DNA from: Acinetobacter portensis
GTDB lineage: Bacteria > Pseudomonadota > Gammaproteobacteria > Pseudomonadales > Moraxellaceae
Direction: 5' to 3'
Length of the DNA: 64,000 nucleotides
Assembly: GCF_009372215.1 (NCBI RefSeq)
Contig: NZ_LWRV01000091.1
Span: forward strand, 38,344 to 102,343
Under the pieces are notes generated by a model that made no database searches, was not told the DNA's origin, and saw only the letters and a list, made by a program, of their open reading frames with translations. Position 1 is the first letter of the stretch. Each line of letters begins with the position of its first letter. Both the position numbers and the translations under genes were made by a program. Shown in pieces: positions 60,201-64,000 of this stretch.

Positions 60201-62142
60201 TGCCTGTTGTAATGTTCGCATCATTTTCAACTTTAACCTTATCTGAATCATTCCCAGCCCCACCATCACCACCAATAGCTACACCAACTAAACCAGCACC
60301 AATAGTTAAACCACCATTACCACCACCACCACCAATTGATTGTGCAACAATGCCATGCCCATTTTTGCCTAAAGTTGTAATGTCACCAGAAGAAGTATTT
60401 CTAACCTCAACTTCTCCCGCTGTTCCACCACTTCCACCGCGTCCACCAATCCCAACTAAACCTGCACTTAAACCTGCATTACCACCACCACCACCAATCG
60501 ATTGAGCTAAAATTCCGTAAGAGCTATCCCCTTTGATTTGTAATTTACCCTGATTTACAACAGTTACAGTACTACCATCTCCACCAGCTTTACCTGCTGC
60601 ACCAAGGCTAACAGCACCAACCGTCGAACCACCATTACCACCACCACCACCAATCGATTGTGCTGTTATAGCGTACGAGTTATTACCTGTAATAATAATT
60701 TCAGCTTCAGAATTTACAGTTGATGTATTTGCATTTCCCCCCATACCACCATTACCACCAAGTGCAGCAAGTCCAATACTTGATCCACCATTACCACCAG
60801 CACCAGCAACTGACTGAGCCAAAATACCATTCGAGTTATGACCAACAATTTCAATACGTGTTGCATTGTCTGTTGTGACTGAAACAGCACCAGCTTGCCC
60901 TGCTGTATTGCCTCGTCCCCCACTAGAAACAATGCCACCAGCATTACCGCCATTACCGCCATTACCCGCCGCACTTATTGCGGCAATACCTGAAGAATTA
61001 TTATCTTTAATATAAATATCTGTTGTTTTTACATCTGCATATGCATTTTTACCTAAACCACCACCACCACCGTTTCCACCACCAGCAGCAATCGTATATG
61101 AACCTCCACCTTTACCACCATTCCCACCTTGTGATAAAGCTAAAACACCAATGCTTCCTTTATTTTGAGTAGATTCAATATTAATTTTTAAATGATTAAC
61201 TTGAATCTCTGCATCTGATGCATCTCCACCTTTACCACCTTTTTTTCCATCTCCACCTAAGTAATAACTACCACCACGTCCACCATCCCCCCCTTTACTA
61301 ATTGAATAAACCGCTGCTTTATTAGCTGTGCTTGTTGTACTTGAATTAAAGGTTATTTCCTTACCATTACCATTAACAATCGTTGTAAATGGAGCACTTA
61401 CACCATTACCCGTATCAACAGTAATGCTATCACCAGAAGCTGCATCTACATCATTTGAAAAATCACCCTGAATACTCCAACCATATTTATCAGATGAAAT
61501 TATTACTGCAGCAGAACCTGAGTCAGGATTTGACTCAACGATATTTACAACAATACTTTCGCTTATCGCTGGATCACTATTCGCAGTAAAAACTCCATTC
61601 TCATATTTGCCATATTGTTTACTTACAGCCATAGTTTTCGAAGAGTCAAAAATATAAGATGTATCACCTGATGTATTAATAGGTGTAAATGTAACCTCAT
61701 ATGCATCTGTTGAGTTTGAAGCCTTATAAGTCACTTTTAAAATATTTGTATCTGGATCAAAGTCAGGTTTTTCAATATTATATTCAACCCCATTAATAGA
61801 TTCACCCTTACCACCACCACCAGGTGGCACAAATAAAGCTCCATTACTACCATTACTACCATTTGAACCTGAAATAATAGCACCTACAGATTTATTATTA
61901 AGTACACCTGTATTAATCGAAATAGTACGAGTAAATCCATTTGAATTTGATTGACATGAAACACCATTACCATTTGTACAGTCGACTCCAGCATTTACAG
62001 AAAATAAACTTTGAACTGTCGCAATTAGAACCCCACCCATTACGAGCTTAGAGCTACGCTTTCCTTTACGTTTTACATTTTCAGCAACTGCAACCCAAGT
62101 CCCTAGAGTTTCACTCCAAATAATATGATAAATGTGATTCAT
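51220..62142 (-). CDS. Giant glycine-rich autotransporter adhesin (type Va)
   Basis: A 3640-residue secreted protein. Residues 1-32 are an extended signal peptide region (MNHIYHIIWSETLGTWVAVA then ENVKRKGKRSSK), and the hydrophobic part ends near residue 52. The passenger holds about 39 repeats of 50-100 residues from about residue 440 to 2960, each with a core like AQSIGGGGGNGG, and is predicted to form a long beta-helix. The C-terminal 12-strand barrel domain (about 3345-3640) ends in FGLEYTW. Only six cysteines were seen, in three close pairs: 55/63, 1917/1921 and 3328/3344. Such proteins mediate adhesion or aggregation; the ligand is unknown. A two-component system is encoded divergently. 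Confidence 0.92.
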   Translation of the reverse strand: MNHIYHIIWSETLGTWVAVAENVKRKGKRSSKLVMGGVLIATVQSLFSVNAGVDCTNGNGVSCQSNSNGFTRTISINTGVLNNKSVGAIISGSNGSNGSNGALFVPPGGGGKGESINGVEYNIEKPDFDPDTNILKVTYKASNSTDAYEVTFTPINTSGDTSYIFDSSKTMAVSKQYGKYENGVFTANSDPAISESIVVNIVESNPDSGSAAVIISSDKYGWSIQGDFSNDVDAASGDSITVDTGNGVSAPFTTIVNGNGKEITFNSSTTSTANKAAVYSISKGGDGGRGGSYYLGGDGKKGGKGGDASDAEIQVNHLKINIESTQNKGSIGVLALSQGGNGGKGGGSYTIAAGGGNGGGGGLGKNAYADVKTTDIYIKDNNSSGIAAISAAGNGGNGGNAGGIVSSGGRGNTAGQAGAVSVTTDNATRIEIVGHNSNGILAQSVAGAGGNGGSSIGLAALGGNGGMGGNANTSTVNSEAEIIITGNNSYAITAQSIGGGGGNGGSTVGAVSLGAAGKAGGDGSTVTVVNQGKLQIKGDSSYGILAQSIGGGGGNAGLSAGLVGIGGRGGSGGTAGEVEVRNTSSGDITTLGKNGHGIVAQSIGGGGGNGGLTIGAGLVGVAIGGDGGAGNDSDKVKVENDANITTGKENNKTLSDNSVAILAQSIGGGGGNGSLAISGGAGFSLAVGGSGAGGGKAGVVEVEVGKNATTEHKTELTTWGNNSSAIKAQSIGGGGGNGGVAISANIGVTGVGASIALGGSGGTGAESSKVNVTTSKNTIISTHGDRSTGITAQSIGGAGGDGGMAIAAGVSVGTAINIGLGGSGGSGAKSGNVEVKNDAIITTEGLDSTGILAQSIGGSGGTGGLSVAIGAGATSASFALGGNGAVGGTSKEAKITNTAGILTKGDGSSAIVSQSIGGEGGNAGGSIAGSIGGISLALGPGALGGVGGNAGNVIIDSKANLETRGHNATAVIAQSIGGAGGNGGFSVAASASGIAGASLALGGKGGGGGSSSTVDVTLLSDESRALIEENTRILTESNNLSEADKKRLITTTNQSIAQLVNPKLITTIGDNSSGVLAQSIGGSGGNGGTSIAASANGNITGGGALSLAFGGKGGTGGTAGKVNLISDHKIQTLGQSSSAIVAQSIGGSGGNGGTSVAAAASGSSGPVSVSASIAIGGQAGAGAIANTVSVTNYGDLFTQGDHSKGIVAQSIGGNGGNGGLAIGASVAGGATGAVALSSAVGGDGGAANVADSVTVDNFGDITTQGDFAHGILAQSINGNGGAGGISVGASIAGSGDKALVATVTLGGKGGDIASQTEYKNKVTVNNSNNSIKTTGNFSDGISAQSIGGNGGVGGLTVGAAAAGSANMAAGIAVGLGGEGGTGGVAGTVTVQNINALIQTVGTSSHGINAQSIGGNGGNGGLAVAGSIAISKDTAAALSASVGGSGGSGNKASDVTVISDNIKHVQNSVSIAEHEKDLTAKYISSILTQNDSSNGINAQSIGGGGGNGGLAGSFSIAGSLNNAVTAAVAIGGSGGSGGSASNVKVESSDNITTLGQDSNAILAQSIGGGGGNGGTAVAGTLTVSAGAEGGAYSANVSLGGQGGSGNSAGTVNVDSLGTLITFGDSSHGVLAQSIGGGGGNGGMSIAATLTASRDSSMQASIAIGGKGGVGGMANTVTVLREAEGEIYTFGDSATGITAQSIGGGNGGSAISLTGSLLDTTSVAFALGGSGGRGNEAGEVNVLNKSNIYTLGDQAQAIKAQSIGGGGGNGGSSVAISATAFTKDSATNVAASVGGFGGTGNLSKLVDVKNQANLFTKGYGSQGILAQSIGGGGGNGGSSYSGTFNPGGFLNNESSATTLAASVGGFGGSGNNSGVVKVESTGEYIYTLGEFSSAIQAQSIGGGGGNGGNSTTKALSLQCDSGCDIDDPNAESDTNISLSVGGFGGNANIGNKVEVTNSSELRTKGDGSNGIYAQSIGGGGGDGGNALVDASSFNINSRESNSHSMTLAVGGYKGTAANADEVKITNSASIYTEGLNAKGILAQSIGGGGGNGGNAFGATVGVGGGALQQEIAVGVSAIAGLLGETVDTSGITGSAGDAGTVEITTRRSVLADEIFSIITKGAYSDAIFAQSIGGGGGIGGSASGKLAIGGGAGAGAGGDAKAVTINNQIDLMTLGESSRGIIAQSIGGGGGAGGNVTGESTVGIGGSGSSAGHGGTVKVINDAIIVTKGYGSEGILAQSIGGGGGIGGSVEQATVAIGGGALENILNRIGVPTFTANGGHSDKVTVNNLENAVIQTESNDSAAIVAQSISGGGGKGGNATGTLSLGGFGSNAGESGEVFVTNEANLKTKGTNSAGIIAQSIGGGGGIGGHASGTLGIGGFGSLGGKSGVVTVQNSGQISTSKVDSTAILAQSIAGGGGLGGGASASVAIGGFGGDGADSGNVNVQNAGNLFTKGRNASAIVAQSISGGGGKGGSSDGGVVTKEANTTTIESAYVAIGGNGAGAGDAGDVKVNNTADYIVTNDHQSKGIVAQSIAGGGGMGGEANGIDVSDIINDNTQNVLATFDQGAAAAGLGNGAIYSVHNLSNKLASGLSSAANTIIGVLSTPLELYYKNLASPSNGGSSGKVVLTNAANSIIRTSGNGSEAMVAQSIAGGGGTTGSAKGLLVSGAYNGGAGDSDLITASNSGILLTEGEHSSAIVAQSISGGGGLTSGLDNISSYAVLGGEGASGQSGKVKVNNDNILYTAGKLSSAIVAQSITGGGGIIGLSHYLEFGNVVDASINDAGQANDVEAISTGFITTEGDGAVAIVAQSIGGGGGYAAGVDQDNSPNNNVSNTAKGDAGDVIIKLGPMPVVALSRQTQPNNDPDDDSNDDSVAITPIKKVASIYTAGNYAHGIIAQSLAGGGGYANLIDSDGNISGFFSGTVGGQGEAGNVSIALDGRIITSGEGSIGVLAQSAGSQNGNIEIDIAKDTVIIGGSGNGAALALYDGKDNTVLNKGYLTGTGTINSHYVNDDIRLERVGYSDSFAIIGDNSSNTITNDGGFITGSIYLPDGSSTLINQNNGWVLTGQLMQFSNEPNPTSRIMFRNTTPQVGQVINDANWSIGGVDEISSTHVVGDFTQLSSGVFYLDYNADRNSGNAGDLGRMMTMSSTNSTIGTYDTMDVSGSVNLDGTIAINVMNSGLVTPGDFNLGFINANELNLSNSLQLVFLPSAISRYNLQNNGNGGMSLLSNYNYIQDGLTPNGVRMGDVINRIQTVQNTPAFESIANVIYYSPDLETLQANYNAISGEGSAAIHQSAFTLANDSVNDISTQMDFWRSKSNLVKTNSSVALTCSSEDALGSSRADVKNCQDSNKWRLWVAGNDGHQTLSGKSRDGIADVTSNSNRLMVALDYEIDPSTLIGAAFVDGKARYEIKDRASTGTVDSTGVTFFGIKDFEQYYVKGMLGYDWLKATTTRDIYLKGNDQATPPVADIQNRVEVDFKGGMLTTRLEAGYKYLVDGINVTPFVGAQFAMTQYDGTTEKETTGASTDIGLKYERNRNYSAPLFVGVQFDKNYELNMGVLQPYARFSLNHDLSTDREVEASFVSAPGYLFTINGGEPQKTSVDVNLGFKMNTKANVSLFGQYNGKFSSSSSKTDHVNFGLEYTW
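53270..60825 (-). repeat. Repeat array coding the adhesin passenger
   Basis: About 39 tandem units, mostly 155-215 bases long, each encoding a conserved sequence of the form S(S/N)(A/G)I(L/V)AQSIGGGGGNGG followed by a variable strand pair. Cores in the N-terminal part read GGGGGNGG, in the middle GGSGG or GGNGG, and towards the end GGGGxGG with S, A or T replacing the second glycine. Four units carry long insertions (see findings). The bases are diverged at silent sites, so the units are old. Confidence 0.9.
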
Positions 62143-62662
62143 GTCCTTACCTCAAGTAAGAGCGCTTGTCCCGTATCCAATAAAAAACTAGTAATATGTA
62201 AACAATTATTTATATTGAAAAATTTAACGAGATAGCAACGTATTCCTAATTAACTAAACCAATACTTTATCTACAAAAGCACATGGTTTTCCCTAGTTTG
62301 AATTACACTACAGACATATAAATTTACATATCACTACAATTTGGTATTTTTAATACCTAATCACATAATTTTTTAATTGGTTATTCACATTAAAATTCAT
62401 AAATTTAATATTAAATACAACATCTTATATAAAATAAATTAAGTTTATTTTTGCAAATTAAAGTTTTTCAAATCTTTTTCTATTTCTTAAAAACTGTAAC
62501 TATATGTTGAAATATCGTGTATAAACTCACAAATAGATCCTTATAAATATGATTTGTCTTTTTATAAGTAACTGAGCTACAGTGAAAAATAAAACACACT
62601 AATACTTAGTCTCTACTATCTGATTTTCTCTTAAATAAACTACAGGAAAAGGAATATATTTT
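62143..62662. promoter_or_regulatory. Intergenic control region between adhesin and regulator
   Basis: 520 AT-rich bases between the divergent adhesin and response regulator genes, with no reading frame of note. A perfect palindrome GGTATT-TTT-AATACC is at 62343-62357. CACTACA occurs twice in direct orientation, at 62306-62312 and 62332-62338. Both are candidates for regulator binding. No firm -35/-10 pair is claimed. Confidence 0.5.
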
Positions 62663-63337
62663 ATGGAACAACATGAAATGATCTTACCAACACCTGTCTT
62701 AGTCTTAGAAGATGATATTTCCATGCAACAACGCGCGGAAAATCTATTGATTGAATTGGGTTATAAAAAAAAGGACTTTATTTTCTCTCAGTCAATTCAA
62801 GATGCTAAATACCAAATTTCACAGCATCAAATTGGACTCGCCTTAATAGATTTGGGGTTACCAGATGGATCTGGTCTAGAAATTATTAGTCTACTCAACC
62901 AACTTAATCCTGATATTCCATCTTTAATTATATCAACATGCAATACTCAAGAAACGATTTTGCACGCAATCAAAAATGGTGCTACAGGCTATTTTTTAAA
63001 AGAGCGTGATGACTTTGAAATTTTACTCTCTATCCGTAGTGTAATTCGTGGTGGAGCACCAATAGATCCATTTATTGCTCAACGAATTTTAGAAAAAATT
63101 TCTTTTCAATCAATAGAAAAAGATACTAATACGGTTCAGAATGATTTACTCTCTAAAAGAGAAAAAGAAATTTTAAATTTAGTATCCTTGGGGATGAGTA
63201 ATAGAGAAATTGCCGAATCGCTATTTCTCTCAAAATATACAATCGAATGCCATATAAAGAATATTTATCGAAAATTGTCTGTAAGCAACAGATCAAAAGC
63301 CATTCATACTGCACGCAATTTAGGCTTATTAGCTTAG
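62663..63337 (+). CDS. NarL/LuxR-type response regulator
   Basis: 224 residues. The receiver domain has the acidic pocket LEDD (16-19), phosphate acceptor Asp63 in LIDLGLPDGSG and the lysine in YFLKERDD near residue 114. The C-terminal helix-turn-helix (LLSKREKEILNLVSLGMSNR then EIAESLFLSKYTIECHIKNI) is of the LuxR/NarL class. The sensor gene overlaps or directly follows its 3' end, and the giant adhesin gene is divergent across 520 bases. AAAGGAA precedes the ATG. It likely controls the adhesin. Confidence 0.9.
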   Translation: MEQHEMILPTPVLVLEDDISMQQRAENLLIELGYKKKDFIFSQSIQDAKYQISQHQIGLALIDLGLPDGSGLEIISLLNQLNPDIPSLIISTCNTQETILHAIKNGATGYFLKERDDFEILLSIRSVIRGGAPIDPFIAQRILEKISFQSIEKDTNTVQNDLLSKREKEILNLVSLGMSNREIAESLFLSKYTIECHIKNIYRKLSVSNRSKAIHTARNLGLLA

Positions 63338-64000
63338 TAATACTGTGTCTAATATCTTTTAGTTGCCAAATACATGCAAATACAAAAAATATTAAACAAA
63401 TTTGCAAACCTCAAATCACCTCAGTTCAAACAGCTAAAGCGCTTCCACAAAATCAAGATATACGCCCTTCAACTGGATGGGTAAATGTACACAAATTTCC
63501 AGATTTCACAAAGTTTCATTGGCCAAATTATAAAGGTGATATTTGGTATCAAATACACTGGTCTGATCAATGTCCAGATGCAAAAGAACCTCTTGGTCTG
63601 GTTATTAGTCACATCAATATGGCTGGCAAAGTATATTTAAATAATGACTTACTTTGGCAAGATCAATCTTTAATTGAACCTTTATCTCGCAGTTGGAATG
63701 TACCTCGTATTTGGTCACTTCCTCGATCAGAAATACAACAGAAAAATAATACGCTTTGGATTTATGTTGCAAGCTCTCCTATTCAAGAAGCGAATCTAGG
63801 TCGAATTCATCTTGACACCTATAATCAAGTGTTACCTCTTTTTAATAAATATCAATTTAATCAACGGACATTAATTACTATTGGTTTTCTCATCAATATT
63901 ATTGTCGGTATTTTTTACATTATGGTCTGGATTATTTACCGTAAAGAATCAGCATATTTATGGATTAGCATTAGCGTACTAGACTTCCGTCATAAATCAA
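63247..64000 (+). CDS. Sensor kinase, N-terminal part (runs off the window)
   Basis: An open frame from 63247 to the window end. It has a hydrophobic secretion segment (LISLVILCLISF) near residues 30-42, then a soluble region with GWVNVHKFPDF, VYLNNDLLWQDQ and NTLWIYVASSPIQ, which looks like the periplasmic 7TMR-DISM extracellular domain, followed by a first membrane segment (TIGFLINIIVGIFYIMVWII). The kinase core is outside. The only standard in-frame start is ATG 63247, inside the regulator gene with a 91-base overlap and no ribosome site. A non-standard start near 63340 is possible. Confidence 0.7.
   Translation, partial: MPYKEYLSKIVCKQQIKSHSYCTQFRLISLVILCLISFSCQIHANTKNIKQICKPQITSVQTAKALPQNQDIRPSTGWVNVHKFPDFTKFHWPNYKGDIWYQIHWSDQCPDAKEPLGLVISHINMAGKVYLNNDLLWQDQSLIEPLSRSWNVPRIWSLPRSEIQQKNNTLWIYVASSPIQEANLGRIHLDTYNQVLPLFNKYQFNQRTLITIGFLINIIVGIFYIMVWIIYRKESAYLWISISVLDFRHKS

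Noticed and set aside
53912..60505. Many plus-strand proline-rich reading frames (patterns such as PPLPPPPPIDCA) opposite the adhesin gene
   Set aside because: They are the antisense reading of the glycine-rich repeats; the glycine codons read as proline on the other strand. They have no ribosome sites or promoters and stop at unit borders.
1..64000. TTCCGTCATAA near both ends of the window, as a flanking direct repeat
   Set aside because: It is 11 bases long and lies inside two coding sequences in the same frame context by chance; nothing suggests that the 64 kb between is a mobile unit.

Overview
The window looks like chromosomal DNA of an Acinetobacter-type gammaproteobacterium (Moraxellaceae). 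The bases are AT-rich, roughly 37-40 % GC by eye. There is a fused tyrA-aroA gene preceded by hisC and pheA, a mrcB gene followed by a TPR lipoprotein gene, and many short genes separated by compact bidirectional terminators. The genus call is an inference from gene content and style, not from a search. Most of the window is ordinary core genome. No insertion sequence, integrase, CRISPR array, tRNA or rRNA was recognised.

Layout. 1-6.9 kb: the end of a His-rich protein, two tandem M16 zinc peptidases and a PhzF-family isomerase. 7-11 kb: slyD, an HD-fold protein, yaaA, an alpha/beta hydrolase, a PaiB-like protein and a small unknown. 11-15.6 kb: the aromatic amino acid operon pheA-hisC-tyrA/aroA. 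16-20.4 kb: a DJ-1/PfpI protein, a decayed acyl-CoA dehydrogenase, dctA, a YbiB-like gene and a DUF2799 lipoprotein. 20.5-25.8 kb: nadK-yeaC, mrcB with its putative lipoprotein activator, and a MutT-ThiE-like fusion. 25.8-31.4 kb: a small hemP gene behind a Fur-box promoter, a QseBC-like two-component system with a YgiW-type protein, a GspE/PulE ATPase and trmO. 31.4-37 kb: fpr, a DUF2071 protein, a metal-efflux gene divergent from a MerR regulator with a textbook operator, and an arsenic operon arsR-arsC-acr3-arsH. 37-47 kb: trhP-yfhL (tRNA hydroxylation), ahpF, two oxidoreductase-type genes, a three-gene TelA cluster, rnk and glyA. 47.7-51 kb: a small anchored protein, exoX, a candidate small RNA, a hexapeptide acetyltransferase and an outer-membrane barrel protein.

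The last 13 kb is the most unusual part. A 3640-residue type V autotransporter (51220-62142, minus) carries about 39 glycine-rich repeats built round an AQSIGGGGGNGG-like core. It is transcribed divergently from a two-component system: a NarL-type response regulator at 62663 and a sensor that runs off the window edge. The shared 520-base intergenic region suggests that the pair controls the giant adhesin. Other items worth a second look are a structured small RNA with its own promoter and terminator (about 49195-49326), the short hemP gene, three strong hairpins before ahpF of which two share a loop, and the TelA cluster.

Many start codons were moved inward from the longest reading frame, on the basis of ribosome-binding sites or family alignment recalled from memory. 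These choices are stated entry by entry.
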